From positions 10,196,022 to 10,260,021 of the forward strand of contig NC_064045.1 of the NCBI RefSeq assembly GCF_932526225.1: 64,000 nucleotides of DNA. The letters are read 5' to 3'. Below the pieces are notes generated by a model that was given only the letters and a program-made list of their open reading frames with translations, had not been told where the DNA came from and made no database searches. Every line of letters starts with the position of its first letter. Positions within the stretch are counted from its first letter, which is position 1. Shown here in pieces: positions 1 through 11,043 of the stretch. Origin of the DNA: Nematostella vectensis (taxonomy: Eukaryota > Cnidaria > Anthozoa > Actiniaria > Edwardsiidae). Both the position numbers and the translations under genes were made by a program.

Positions 1-750
1 AAGGCTTTTCGTCACGGTCCCTGGCTGACTGCATTACTGACTGCCTTACTCGGACCGTTTTCATGATGTTGCGCATGCATCTAAAAGGCCGCAAACTGGC
101 CGGCCACAGCTGATCCAAAATTGGAAAAGGTATTTGACTCTAGCGCCAATTTGACTATAGCACTCTGACAGCATTTTTTATAGCTTTGTCTGTAAACTCC
201 ACTTTGTACGACATTTTAGATCAGCAGTGGCCCGCCAGTCTGTGGCATTTTGGATGCGCGCGCAACAACGATTATCTACAGACAAAGGGAATAGCGCGAA
301 GTTAATAAAACTTTGAGGGCAGTCTTTGATTGTTTTCTTTACGCGATAAACCCCGTGCAAACAGAGCCAAGATCTGCAGCCATTGTTGTCGCCGCTACGC
401 CGGCTGACCAAACAATGGAAATGTTTGTGACCCGGGAAGGAGGGGGGGGGGGGGGGGGGGAGGGGGGGGGGAGGGAGGGGGCTCTTCAGGGTAAAAGCGA
501 TAGGAATGCTCGTCGGGAAATTCGAAAAATACCCCTAAAAAAATACCTGCACGGCCAAAAATTGCTACCATAAAAAATACTCCAGAAGCGCTAAAAAATG
601 CCATTTTGAAGAGAACAGCCTATTTTTCTTGGATACCCCTTAAAAATAAATGAGGCCAAATTTTGACCCCTAAAAAATACTCGGGGCGGGGGGGGGGGGA
701 GGGGTTGTGAACTGCCTCTTAAGTACGTACCTCACAACACGGTTATTTGA
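1..750. other. Intergenic left edge with long G runs
   Basis: No gene is supported here. The stretch holds a G-rich run at about 441-481 and another at about 685-702. Between them the motif CCCCTAAAAAATAC recurs in degenerate form (about 530-680), which suggests a decayed dispersed repeat. Open frames crossing the G runs translate to poly-Gly or poly-Pro and are not believable. Similar G-rich, A-rich patches recur at 9.3, 9.9, 38.4, 42.5 and 57.7 kb. Confidence 0.6.
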
Positions 751-900
751 ACAGCGCCAGCAATTCTAGGCCAGCGTCTCACCAACGTTGTTGGCTTAGA
801 TCCCTCATATATGGTTCATTATAGTAATGGTTATGTTAGGGGTAGAGACTAGGGACACTATAGTGAATCATATATGAATGATCTACCGTTGCTGGCGCTA
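751..900. mobile_element. Short inverted-repeat (MITE-like) element
   Basis: The two ends are inverted copies: ACAGCGCCAGCAA on the left and TTGCTGGCGCT on the right. A second inner pair, ATATATGGTTCATTATAG against CTATAGTGAATCATATAT, lies nearer the centre. The whole 150 bp can fold into an imperfect hairpin. There is no open reading frame, as expected for a non-autonomous DNA element. I see no clear target duplication, so the class is unassigned. Confidence 0.55.
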
Positions 901-1237
901 TTTGCAAAATAAAGGATCTTGTATTCTGAAAGGTCGCGCAACAACGACTTTCTTTTAAGGCGCGTAAGGAGGGGTAACGGTCGCGAAGGACACGCGATAG
1001 AGACATTAAGGGAACGCCAGCAAAGACCACTGGTTAAGCTTGCCCGATTCTTCCCCAGCTGTGAAAAACTATCCAGACAAGAACCTGTTTTCCACTTTAT
1101 AGTCTAAATACTTTCCTTTCCTATAAGGAAAAGTAAAAGCTTTAGGTCATCAGGTTTATAATCTTCCAGATTTCTACTTTATATTTCTGAAATAATATTG
1201 TCTACAAGACAAACTCATTTTCGCGTATTTTTTTTAC

Positions 1238-1754
1238 CTACATGTTTATTGTGTGAACTGATTCGGCTAAGGTGTCTATAGCTTCTACGTCTTTATGTTG
1301 GTATTCTGGGGTGTTGAGTTCTCCATTTTCGGAATTTCCAGTTCCTTCTGGATTGTTCCTTGATGTAGTACCACCACAGCTGTTGGCAGTAAAGCCTGTG
1401 TCTTTAAATGATCGGCATGGATCACCATCAGCAACAGTATCAACATTCTTAAGTCTTCCTACTAGTTGTTGTTCACTTTGAGTCTGCTCATTGCAACCAT
1501 ACTTCTTCTTGTCTTTACCATCATCATCATTTCCATTGTCATCACTTTCGTTTTCCTTATCATCACATATAACTTTGTCAGCGTTGTCAGCATCTCCTTC
1601 ATCATTGTCATCATCATCATTATCATAATCACTGTCACCACATATAACAGCGTCAGCATCTCCATCATTGACTACATCATCTTTATTTTCACCATGAGTA
1701 TCATGTGCATGTTCATCATCACTGCTTTTATCACAATCATCATCTTCAGAGTCA
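1238..1754 (-). other. TSR3 exon 7: acidic low-complexity tail
   Basis: This exon is open for 172 codons with no internal ATG except the codon before the stop, so it is missed by ATG-based ORF finding. It follows exon 6 by a phase-2 join that completes the serine in PSDSEDDD. The first 70 residues are mostly D, N and E in GAT/AAT/GAA codons, and the rest is Ser/Thr/Asn-rich and probably disordered. The antisense plus-strand ORF over the same bases (1466-1825, Ile/Val/Ser-rich) is its shadow. Confidence 0.85.
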
Positions 1755-4732
1755 CTAAAAAAGAGATAATCTTTTTTTCATTCATTCGTGTAAAGACTAT
1801 GACATACAGTACTATTATCCAATAAAACCCCTATACACCAAAGCCTGCACAAATAAGCCACTGCCCACCTCCCCTTTCACACACATCACCCTGTACTAGA
1901 ACACAAGTGAGTCTGCTTAACCTTTCAAAGAGCTCTACAAAATATCCTATTCCTTATTTACTGTCATTTATTTTACATTTATGTGCATGTTTTTTAACTT
2001 TTGTTATTTTCTCATTATATTTTAACTCACTTCTTTCTCCAGCAGCATGTACACCAGTACCCCTTATAAGCCTTTTTGTTTTCTGGTCTATACCTCTGCT
2101 ACCCACTACCTCCTTTTTAATCTTCTCATTCACCCTATTTGCCATGGTAAGAACAACCACATCACTATTCCGGACACTCCTTATATTCCAACTCTATTTA
2201 TTGTAGCATTATCCCTACTGCCCTCACCCCTGTCACCAACCTCTACCCGTATCACAATCATTATCCCCCTTTTATGTCCCCCTTCTTCCCAGGTGCCATG
2301 GTACAAATACCCGCTTTTAACCTAAAACATCATTATGGACCCACTGATCAAAGCTCATTCTACACAGTTTTCAAAGTTTTTTATACCTAGGATAGTCTAG
2401 ACCGGCTGATGGTACTGTTCTGTTGGGATTAAAGTGTTCCTTGTCCATATCAATGTCCATCAAGTCTAAAATAAAAACCATCACAATTCTAGAATAATAC
2501 ACATCAAATAAAATTCCTGAGGTGAGATACAGTGTGTCTATGATTGAGCTGCACAAATGCAGGGTAACCATGCATGTCCCCCATGCCTGCAAAGATGTAG
2601 GTCATTTTTTATTGAATAAGAGTCAAATACTACCTTTTTCCATATGATACACAAGCATGGGCACCCCCTAAGCAAATCCTGTGACATGCCTACTTCACAT
2701 GGCTATGGATGCCTACTTCACATGGCTATGGCTGCATGTGTATTAAAGCTATGTTTCATCAATTCACAGAATCGCACCAACAGTGCATTCTAGAAGAGCT
2801 ACAAATGTACAGAAGCCCCTGCCACCCCCACCCCCCCCCCCAAACCTTGTTTCTTGAAACTAACTACTGTACCATCTGAACTTTCCTTGGACCTTGCCCG
2901 CTCCTTGTCACACTTGTCAAGCCAGTTTTGCTGCACCTCAACAACCTCCTTGCTGTTTTTACATGCTGCATAAAGTTCTAAAAGCTCCCTTTGAAAAAAA
3001 AGAAAGATATGGTAATAAAAAGAGAAAGAAAAGATGAGGGGACAGACCTGTAGCAAGGATTTCGAGCAAGGGGTTCCTTTACCAATTCTCTTGTCCTAGC
3101 TTGCAGTTGTACTTGGGGGTGGTTGGGGGAGGGGTGGCGGGGTTCTTCCAATTTTCAGTGACATCAACTGGACTGATTCATGAGGTGAAAGGCACCTCAA
3201 CCGATTATACCGATCATATATGACAAAAACAAAAAAATTTATAGTGAACAAACCTATTGAGATCATAGAATGTTGGTCCCCACTTGAATCTCTTCAAGAT
3301 AAACAGTCCAAGCTCCTCAAATCCTAAAAACAGAAACATGGGAAAGCATGAGTCTTGAGTTAAGCCAGGGCCTAACTGAAATTAACCCAAGTAATCATAT
3401 TTTTGGCACTCAGCGTAAATATAAAAATGGAAAAGGTGAAGAGGGACTTGTCATTGTCATTTTATTGTTATTATTATCTTCATTGTTTTTAATCATTCTA
3501 TTCAAAATCATGAACATGTCAAGAACATATATATCAATAACATACATACAAAGAAATGAACTACATACCAGTAATATACAAGGTAGCAGCGTAAGCCTCA
3601 ACACAAGACAGCTTGCAAGGACGTCCATAATTGATAGGGTTAGCAGCAACAAGATATGGTAGCAATCGTGGAAAGCTGCCACGCATCCTCTTGAAGGGCG
3701 TGCCCTCCAGTTTGGCCCATGAGCAGTCAATCACAGCGATCCCATGGCTCTCAACAATACCACGGTCCCCTGGAGACACACACTGTGTACCCACTGGACT
3801 TAGGACCAGGCCAGTAAAAGAATGAGAGAGTCTGAGCGTCTGGACAAAACCAAGCCTAGCAAGCTTTTTTCCAGAACACTTTTTAGGATCACAATGTTCC
3901 AAGTCCTGAAAATGAGTAACGTGATTTAACAATCTTAATTAGATCCCTCGACTAACTTCAAATAAAACCAGACACAAACTGTAGACAGAAGCAAAGCATA
4001 AATTATATTTGCCAAAAAATTGCAGTTTGCTCTTGATAGCCAATATCCATGGAGAGATGCCTCAGTCTTATTAGGTGCAGAGATCTAACTTTTAGTTTGT
4101 ATTATACCATTTTATTGAGCAAAATACAGTGATCTAATATTTTGCATACATGCTTACCCACATAGCCAGAGGAAATGGGAATCCGCGACCAAAAGTCTTC
4201 TCTCCAGCACTTGCTTCACTATCTTAGGTAAAAAAAAAAGATAAAATTGTTGATATAAAAGATCTGGTATTTATTAACACAATATGGCACAACTTGGTAT
4301 AAACTGAAACCTCTAGTTCCCAAGGGCTGCTTTTCTAGTCTTCGAGTCTTAAAATCCCCATTAAATTAAACTGTTATTTTTTCTAAATTTCTTTTAGGAA
4401 TTCGGTTTAACAGCGATCGGCAATTTGATTTCTCTTTCTAAAATTAGGTTGGTAATTTTTAAACCACAAAATAAAATGAACGTGACATTGCGGCTCTTTT
4501 CAACTCTTACACTTGCTATTTTCAATTCACACTTAATAATCAATTCCAATAATTAGATTAAAAGCCTTAAAAACATGGTGGATATTATACCATCCTCGAA
4601 TTCGTGTCTTGATGGAAATGAACCGCCATCTTGATCTGACCATTTCTTCTCAAACTTCGATGTTTTGTTAAATTTACTTCTGTGATCTTTCTTCTGATCT
4701 GCTCTCTTTCCTCCTCCTTTATGTTTTCCCAT
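1238..4732 (-). CDS. TSR3: TSR3, 18S rRNA aminocarboxypropyltransferase
   Basis: TSR3 transfers the aminocarboxypropyl group of S-adenosylmethionine to a hypermodified pseudouridine in 18S rRNA during late 40S subunit maturation (established for the family). Seven exons join in frame: 4732-4591, 4222-4158, 3905-3569, 3323-3254, 2988-2846, 2465-2387 and 1754-1238, giving 450 residues. The conserved core is clear: [58 protein letters not shown] and [17 protein letters not shown] in exon 3, then [11 protein letters not shown] in exon 4 and FNPNR in exon 6. The start is the first ATG of a basic Gly/Lys-rich N terminus (MGKHKGGGK). The last exon adds about 170 residues, unusually long, rich in Asp/Asn/Glu and beginning with a casein-kinase-2-like SDSEDDD run. 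All donors are GT and acceptors AG. The PLAC8-like gene is divergent, about 4 kb away. Confidence 0.95.
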
Positions 4733-4799
4733 ATCTTTCAGCAAAACCAAAAATATTAACAGACAAAATAGTATTTGACCAAAGTTATAGAATATAGGT

Positions 4800-4811
4800 C
4801 CGCCATATTGT
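4800..4811 (-). promoter_or_regulatory. YY1-like site upstream of TSR3
   Basis: Read on the minus strand, the segment gives CAATATGGCGGAC, a good match to the YY1-type AANATGGCGG consensus. It is about 70 bp upstream of the TSR3 start codon, a usual place for such an element in housekeeping genes. Function is inferred from sequence and position only. Confidence 0.4.
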
Positions 4812-4866
4812 TTACTTGGTAGCCACGCCAGATGATAACCATAGGGTATGCAAGCGCTTTCTTATA

Positions 4867-5303
4867 AGGCCCTGGCCAAACGAGGACACATGTTGCCGGA
4901 AACATTGGGGAAACATGTTTCCTAAATGTCCGAGGGTGGCCATACGGTTACGGGAAACATGTTTCCCCTGCAGCGCCACGTGCAATGTCCAAGTCAAGTA
5001 CAGAGCTCCGTAAATATCGAAAAAGCAGAGCCGTAGATTACATTTGATCATTTCGAAATTGAAAATCATAATCTGTATACATAAGGCAATCACAGCGAGC
5101 TTTTGGGGAGTGGTTTTCTAAGGCAACAACGACAAAAATTGTGATTAAAAATAAAATTTAAAAACAGCGCACGCTCGTTTGAAATGACGCCATTCTTTAG
5201 CGCGCGCGTGAAAATAACGAAACCGAAAACTGGAAAACATCGAGGAAGCATGCGCTCGGACAACATGTTTCCGGCAACATGTTTCCTCGTTTGGCCAGGG
5301 CCT
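4867..5303. mobile_element. CATGTTTCC-rich MITE, long copy
   Basis: The element begins AGGCCCTGGCCAAACGAGGA and ends with its inverse, TCGTTTGGCCAGGGCCT. Internally it repeats the near-palindrome GGAAACATGTTTCC. Compared with the 184-bp sister at 5328-5511 it is in the opposite orientation and carries about 260 bp of additional internal sequence (roughly 4982-5242). It starts 135 bp upstream of the TSR3 start codon, so it probably lies in or next to that promoter. No ORF is supported. Confidence 0.75.
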
Positions 5304-5327
5304 TAGGTGACAATCGAAAATCAAATA

Positions 5328-5511
5328 AGGCCCTGGCCAAACGAGGACACATGTTGCCGGAAACATGTTGTCCGAGCGCATGCTTTCCGTGGCGCTGCAG
5401 GGGAAACATGTTTCCCGATGTTTCGTAACCGTTTGGCCACCCTCGGAAACATTTAGGAAACATGTTTCCCCAATGTTTCCGGCAACATGTGTCCTCGTTT
5501 GGCCAGGGCCT
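5328..5511. mobile_element. CATGTTTCC-rich MITE, short copy
   Basis: This is a 184-bp non-autonomous element with inverted ends AGGCCCTGGCCAAACGAGGA and TCGTTTGGCCAGGGCCT. The ends continue inward as matching ACATGTTGCCGGAAACAT arms. The internal part contains several GGAAACATGTTTCC near-palindromes. It lies only 24 bp from the longer copy and is inverted relative to it. No coding capacity. Confidence 0.8.
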
Positions 5512-5537
5512 AAAAACACGAACGTATCGAGCATGGG

Positions 5538-6045
5538 TTCTTACGGAGCCCGGGAAGTGTCATGCAAGATCGTGGGAAAACTTTTTCATTGGATCTTGTT
5601 TTTTTTTTTTTTGCACGACTTTTTGTACGACTTTTTGCCCGACTTTCCGCACAACTTTTTGTACGACTGCACGACTTTTTGCACGACTTTCTGCACAACT
5701 TTCTATATGACTTTTTGCACACCTTTTCTTTGTTTACTAAGTACTGAGTATGTTATAGTGTCAACATGGCGACGCAGCGTGATGATATTATATTATATTA
5801 TTATTATTATTGTTACTGTTACTGTTACTGATGCTGTTGCTGTTGCTGTTGCTGTTGTTGTTGTTGTTGTTGTTGTTGTTATTGTTATCGAGTTCCTAGG
5901 ATTGGCTGGGGGTTTGCGCAGTCGTGCAGAAAGTTTTAATTAAGTCGTGCAGAAAGACGTGCAGAAAATCATGCAAAAAATAATAAACACGATCTAATGA
6001 AAAATTTGGCCGCGATATTACATGGCACTTCCCGCTCCGTAAGTT
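5538..6045. mobile_element. TIR element with internal minisatellite and microsatellite
   Basis: The left end CTTACGGAGCCCGGGAAGTG is matched in inverse at the right end (CACTTCCCGCTCCGTAAG). The match extends about 35 bp with a few differences. Inside are a CACGACTTTTTG-type repeat (about 5600-5730), a trinucleotide tract, and inverted AAGTCGTGCAGAAAG copies on the far side, so the interior is also roughly palindromic. The ORFs across it (such as 5365-5943) are repeat translations, not genes. Confidence 0.65.
5798..5882 (+). repeat. ATT / GTTACT / GTTGCT / GTT microsatellite
   Basis: An uninterrupted series of trinucleotide-based repeats: ATT, then GTTACT, GTTGCT and GTT. It lies inside the TIR element at 5538-6045 and encodes only Val/Leu/Ala homopolymer-like shadows. 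Confidence 0.9.
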
Positions 6046-6845
6046 CTCGAATTTTGAAAATACTTATTCTCTTTTCATAGTGAATTTTGAGCGGCCCAAG
6101 AAGCCCAAATCGGCCTGGAGGTATGAACAAATCCTGTTACAGATAAAAATTTTGTTAAAAAAAAAGAGAGAGCTGGATGATATTTCCAGCCAACTGGAAA
6201 AAAAAAAATAAGTCTTTAGATTTTAGAGTTTTTAGAGTATTTTTAAAATGTAATGGAAAGTGTGACGGTCCCAATTCCGTCACGCTTTGATGTCACATTC
6301 ATTTATTCATGATTCGGAGAAATCTCGATACTATTTGCATTGTTTATAGACCTGTTACTACAATCCATAAGTTTGTGGAACTTAATCGTGAAATATACTA
6401 AACTCAAACATAAAATTGAGAAATATTATTAGATCATATTATTTTGAGAAAGAAACTTCACGATTTTATAGACTATCTCGTTCCTTAACGACTTGTTGAC
6501 GTTACTGTGTGACATTTTCTATACGTCACGCGCCGGGGCGGGCACTTCACTCTAGTGTAATCTCGCTACCACCGTATACTCCGAATAATTCATTCGGGAT
6601 TCATCTACTAGGTACGTACTGATTTACCATGTCTTCATCTCTTGTAAGCTAGAATGCCTTCAAAAGCACCCACTCCAGCCTAATATCGTTTATTTTCTTC
6701 TTTACCGATATGCATTCTGCACATTTAGGTGTTCTTTCTGAAATACTCTAGTCGTGATCATGCTCAAACGAAGCTCGATTTCGGAGTTTTGCTCGTGTCA
6801 ATAATGCCAACTCCCTCTTTGTTATCGCACGAAAGATTCATTCTG

Positions 6846-7013
6846 TCAGATGAGTTGTTTTTCGTAGATTCTCTCGATAGCTTTTGCCAGTTCTTTCATT
6901 TGATTTTCTGTTTCAAACTTGGATGTTTCAAAGAGGAGTTTTGCAACCTTGGAATGCAAGGTATTTTCCGGTTTATAGTAACACGAGGAAGAAACCGAAT
7001 CTCCAAAACTCAT
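6846..7013 (-). CDS. Possible small ORF, unknown function
   Basis: An ATG-initiated 55-codon frame ends in TGA. The second half is a Lys/Glu-rich, probably helical segment (KVAKLLFETSKF, then QMKELAKAIERIYE). The composition is protein-like rather than repeat-like, which is the only reason for listing it. I do not recognise the family. It may be a complete micro-protein, the last exon of an unseen gene, or chance. Confidence 0.25.
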   Translation of the reverse strand: MSFGDSVSSSCYYKPENTLHSKVAKLLFETSKFETENQMKELAKAIERIYEKQLI

Positions 7014-8369
7014 ACTTAAAGAAAACAACTATGTTAAAACCACTGTAAGCATTACTCGTGCTGTAAATAAGCGCTCCTGGTCTTTCTAAGTATATTTGAT
7101 GCTTTTAAATCTTTATTTTATTGTATTTTATTCGAGATTTCCACGAAACTGTCACCTACCCTATCACCCCCTCTGTAATATAAACTGAACAATGTCGTTT
7201 GCAAAGAGATTGAAAACTCAACCGCAAATAAAGGATCTTTCATGATTAAAATAGAGCTATTCAAAAAGTCACCTTAAGTTTTTTTTATTTCTAAACACGT
7301 CGTAGTAAAAAAAAAAAGAAAAAAAAATAGAACTTCATGCAAATGGTTGTTTTGATCTTTCAAAATTTGCATGTTGTTAGGATATGGTAAGTTTAATTTC
7401 ACTTTTTGTATATTTAAACTCTTTTGTATGTTAGCGCTGTTAACAAAATGGAATATTCTTCTGCGTGGTTTCGGATATGGTTTGGTGCACTTGACTGGTT
7501 TCCGCTGTTCGGTGTCTCAACCACGAACAATACAGGATAAAGTATTATTGTGCGAGGACAGTATTGTGTATGGTTCGAATAAAAGCAAACAGAAAATGGT
7601 GGTTTATCAAACAGTTTCTGTCACACACATGAGGATGATTCATTGAAAATATATTTATTTCAAAACTCCGTGGCCTAAATTCAACATGTACTGACAGTTG
7701 TTCCTATCTTTAGAGTGTTGAACTTTGAAATTTTATATCATTCATATTGGGTTTCATCAGAGGTGATATCAAATTTTGAGGTGTAGGCTGTAGTTAGTTA
7801 TTATAATAATTGAAAGTTAATTTTAACCTTGCTTTGTTTAATACCCATTTGAGATCACATTGATTGGTTATATTCTTCTAATCTAATATACTTGACGGCT
7901 GTGTTATACCTCAAAACATAATACTTGAAGTAAAACATTTCAAAGTTCTTAAAAGAATTTTGATATTGCTGCCCTCAAAATAAAAAAAAGTAATACAGGG
8001 TGAGTAGTGTGAGTTGTCTATACTCATTCTGCTATACTCACTGGACTCTATCTTTTTGGCGTTTAATACTAGCTATAATTATATGCTGTAGTTGATAATA
8101 AGGGGGCCATTAGGGACTTTTAACTCAGCAGGTGTTTACTTGGTAATGAATATTTTCTAGTAGAAAACCACACTAGAACCCCATTAATTTTCTCTAGACA
8201 TGGGGGGGGGGGGGGCAGAATATTCTGAATATTTTATGATTTTGAATAAAAATCCTGGGGATTTTAAAAGAGGGGCACTGAAACAAATTGATACTGAAAG
8301 GGGAGTTCTGAAATCAGGTGTTCTGAGGTGTTCTTCCCTCCCCCTCAGGGTAATTAATGAACATACATG

Positions 8370-8535
8370 ATTCTCATAGCTGTCAACTCACCTGCATTGG
8401 GCGGGTGTCACAAGATTTTGGGCCTCATCACAAGCCCAATTATACATTCTCTGTATTCACCTACATTGGCTCTCTTGGTTTTTTTTACATATCTACTGCA
8501 TTTCACCCAATTTTGCAAGATTTCTGTCCAAGTTG
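8370..8535 (+). repeat. Dispersed repeat, copy 1
   Basis: This segment shares order and wording with the reverse complement of 43075-43240: AGCTGTCAACTC, GGTGTCACAAGATTTTG, CATCACAAGCC, and a closing CAAGATTTC. Identity is moderate, so both are old copies of one interspersed family. No terminal structure could be defined. Confidence 0.6.
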
Positions 8536-8650
8536 TTTTCACAGCTATGGATTCTATTTAAAACTAACCTGTTTTTTAACTTGACATGTTTTTATAAGTG
8601 ACTAGAGCTATTCACTAAACATATTTTCATACATGTTTTATGTATAGTCT

Positions 8651-10149
8651 ATGGACAGTAAACCCTCGTTTGATTATAATCGTATGCAAGAAGGACCTGA
8701 GATGGCACAACCTGTCACTGGACAACCAGGATATCCTCCGCAGCAGGGCTATCCTCCGCAGCAGGGCTATCCGCCTCAGCAGGGCTACCCTCATGCCCAA
8801 ACCACTCATACAACAGTGGTAGTGCAACAGCCTACAGTTGTGCAGCAAGGGCAACGGGACTGGCATTCCGGCATGTGTGGCTGCTTTGATGATATTGGCT
8901 CTTGTAAGTAGCTGCCATATATCTGGTATAGGCTGTGTTTAATGTGATATTGGCATTAATATAAGTAGCTGTTTTATATCTTGCTAGGCTAATCTCACCA
9001 AAACTGAGAACCTTCAGTTTTGGCTGTAATCACAACATGCAAAAGCTCCCAGCTTTTAGGCAATTATTTTCCCTAGTAAAGTCTCAAGAATTTAAAAGAC
9101 GCACTATGTTGATTTAATTCTTTTAGTACTAGATTTTTATAGTCTATAACTCGCTATTATACCTACATTTTCATGTAACTAAAATCAGATGCATTATATC
9201 TGTGGATGGATATTCTCAAATTGTACTATAAAAATGCTTATTCTTACTGTAGGTCTCCTTAGCAGTTCAGTTTCATCTGTATTTGAGCCAAAGCAGACCC
9301 TGTAAGATTTGGGGGGCACAATGCAGAAACATTAATGGGGAGGGGGCACAGCCACACCCCTACTGGTCATTTCCTGATAATTTTTCTAAATATTGGGGGG
9401 GCACCTGCCCCCAGTGTCCCACCCCCTGCACCCCCTGTCATCTTGTCTGATTTATTTGAAAATGTTACTAGGTCTTCTGGGCTACTTCTGTCCATGCTTC
9501 TTGCTGATTGATGTTTCCCAGCGTATGGGAGAAGGTTGCTGCTTCCCATGTTGCTGCCCAGGGGCGCTTGTGGGTCTTCGTGTCAAGCTCAGGGTAGAGC
9601 AAAACATCCAAGTGAGTGGCACGCCCAGGTCCATCACCCAGGATTACAATTGCGGGGAAAGAGGGGTGGGGGTGGGGGGGCTCTGGGACTAAAATCTCAC
9701 TTTGTAGAGGCTATCCAGGGCTGGGAATGGTTTCAGGCGTGGTCCACATCAGTGTCATCTCCAGGGGCGGAGGAGGGATTTTGAACAATAGTAGGGAGAC
9801 TGGGGGGTGTAGTACCCCCTTTTTTAGCTGATATAAGGAACATGCAAACAGTGAGCTTTGGATCCTACCTCAAAATAACTGGGTACACACACCACCATAT
9901 TGAGTGAAAAAGTGGCTTTTAGGGGGGGGGGGGGGGGTAAAGAGGGTAAAATTGCCCTCTCTTTTTGGCATGGCACAAACAAAGAAGGGTTAAGAATCTA
10001 GTAAGGGTTAGCGCTAATTTTTGCATCCTCTTGAGCTACTTATTTGTCATTTGTAGGGTTCTCTGATTAATGACTACTGCGCCGTTCAGTGCTTGCCGCT
10101 TTGTGTGCTCTGCCAGCTTTCCCGTGAGCTGAAGCACCTTGGGCGCTAA
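8651..10149 (+). CDS. PLAC8/cornifelin-family cysteine-rich protein
   Basis: Three exons join in frame: 8651-8903, 9472-9611 and 10057-10149, giving 161 residues. Residues 1-70 are Pro/Gln/Tyr-rich and contain three near-identical GYPPQQ units (DNA about 8727-8795). The rest is a PLAC8 domain: WHSGMCGCFDDIGSC, then LLGYFCPCFLL, QRMGEGCCFPCCCPGAL and a C-terminal CAVQCLPLCVLCQLSRELK. Family members include cornifelin and plant cell-number/cadmium-resistance proteins. They are small membrane-associated Cys-rich proteins, and the role here is unknown. The ATG lies three bases after a TATGTATAG acceptor, so the 5' leader is spliced. Introns 1 and 2 contain G-rich dispersed repeats. The length is typical for the family with an N-terminal extension. 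Confidence 0.92.
9325..9425 (+). repeat. G-rich dispersed repeat, copy in PLAC8-like intron 1
   Basis: The order GGGGGCACAGCCA, CTACTGGTCATTTCCT, A/T-rich spacer, AATATTGGGGGGGCAC recurs in reverse complement at about 42505-42600. It is therefore one interspersed family rather than random G-richness. It ends about 50 bp before the exon 2 acceptor. Confidence 0.6.
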
Positions 10150-10229
10150 GATGCTTAGAAGACTGGATCCCTTAAGAAGACATGTGTGGGAAGATGAGCA
10201 AATAGATACATTAGTATAGACTGGAAATA

Positions 10230-10534
10230 ATATACACCTATTTCAAAAAAGGTTGTCAGTGCAAATGGCGAATGGCAAATAGTAAATGGCAGTTCTAAGC
10301 CCGAACGGTGCTTCTGGGTACTAACCATTTGTAAAATTAAAGGTGTTAAATAAAGTCTAGCAATGTCAGAGACATACATTGATGATCTTTAATGGATAAT
10401 TGTTTGATTTATACATATTCTTCAGCATTTAGTGAAATTTTATGAGACCCATGGTTCCTTTCGGTCCTAGAACTGCCATTTGCCAATCGCCATTTGCCGT
10501 TTCGCACTGACAACGTTTTTTGAAATAAGTATAT
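10230..10534. mobile_element. 300-bp inverted-repeat element downstream of the PLAC8-like gene
   Basis: Arms of about 65 bp are inverted copies. The left arm reads TATTTCAAAAAAGGTTGTCAG and the right arm is the complement of TTATTTCAAAAAACGTTGTCAG; both continue into AATGGC/GGCAAATGGCAGTTCTA. The element begins about 80 bp after the stop codon and may lie in the 3' UTR, where it could form a hairpin in the transcript. Confidence 0.65.
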
Positions 10535-10873
10535 GTTCTTTTTACACCAAAACTGATGAAGTTAAATAACACTTAAACAATCACAGGTATCCTGAACACA
10601 ATTTTATAAAATAAATCTGCATTTTAAATTTTCTTTTCCCTGATCGTTATGATTTGTGTTAACTATTTTATTATGAAGAATTTTACCCTCGAGAAAAAAA
10701 ATCTTTAACAAAGTTTCTACAATTTGCAATCTGATGATGTACAATAATTAAATTCATAATAGGTTGTTCTACTTCATCACATTGATATTCGTTAGTTTTC
10801 TTTTTGGCAAAGCCGTATAGTGTTTTCCATTGTTGATTTTGTACACTCTTAGAAATTGAAGTCCTTTAGATAC

Positions 10874-11043
10874 AGGCCTGGCTAAACTAGGCGACATGTA
10901 GCGTGTGTCATGTCTCCGAATTTTGTAGAGCGCGACACAAAAATGTTTCTCAACTATCAGAGAATCATTTCTTTTTCGCTTCTGTAAGACTTTGTCGCAC
11001 GCTACAAGTCGCGCTAGACATGTCGCCTAGTTTAGCCAGGCCT
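10874..11043. mobile_element. MITE with AGGCCTGGCTAAACTAGG ends
   Basis: Perfect inverted ends AGGCCTGGCTAAACTAGGCG and CGCCTAGTTTAGCCAGGCCT continue inward to ACATGT. It is 170 bp long with no ORF. An end-like fragment of the same family (CGCCTAGTTTAG ... AGCCAGGCCT) is at about 11609-11634, and a fuller relative is at 13756-14011. Confidence 0.8.

Larger units (their letters stand above)
6046..8636. other. Intergenic / probable 5' leader region
   Basis: No convincing gene is seen apart from a possible 55-codon minus-strand ORF (6846-7013) and a dispersed repeat (8370-8535). A TATGTATAG acceptor directly precedes the PLAC8-like start codon, so a non-coding first exon of that gene probably lies in this stretch. 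A candidate donor, CTACTAG followed by GTACGT, is near 6611, but I cannot decide between candidates. A G-rich run is present at about 8201-8216. Confidence 0.4.

Noticed and set aside
313..604. ORFs on both strands through the G run
   Set aside because: Poly-Gly/poly-Pro translations of a homopolymer tract, with no flanking coding signal.
1466..1825. 119-codon plus-strand ORF rich in Ile/Val/Phe
   Set aside because: It is antisense to the Asp/Asn-rich last exon of TSR3 and is a shadow of GAT/AAT codons.
5145..5943. Several ORFs of 70-190 codons in all frames
   Set aside because: They are translations of MITE near-palindromes and low-complexity repeats.
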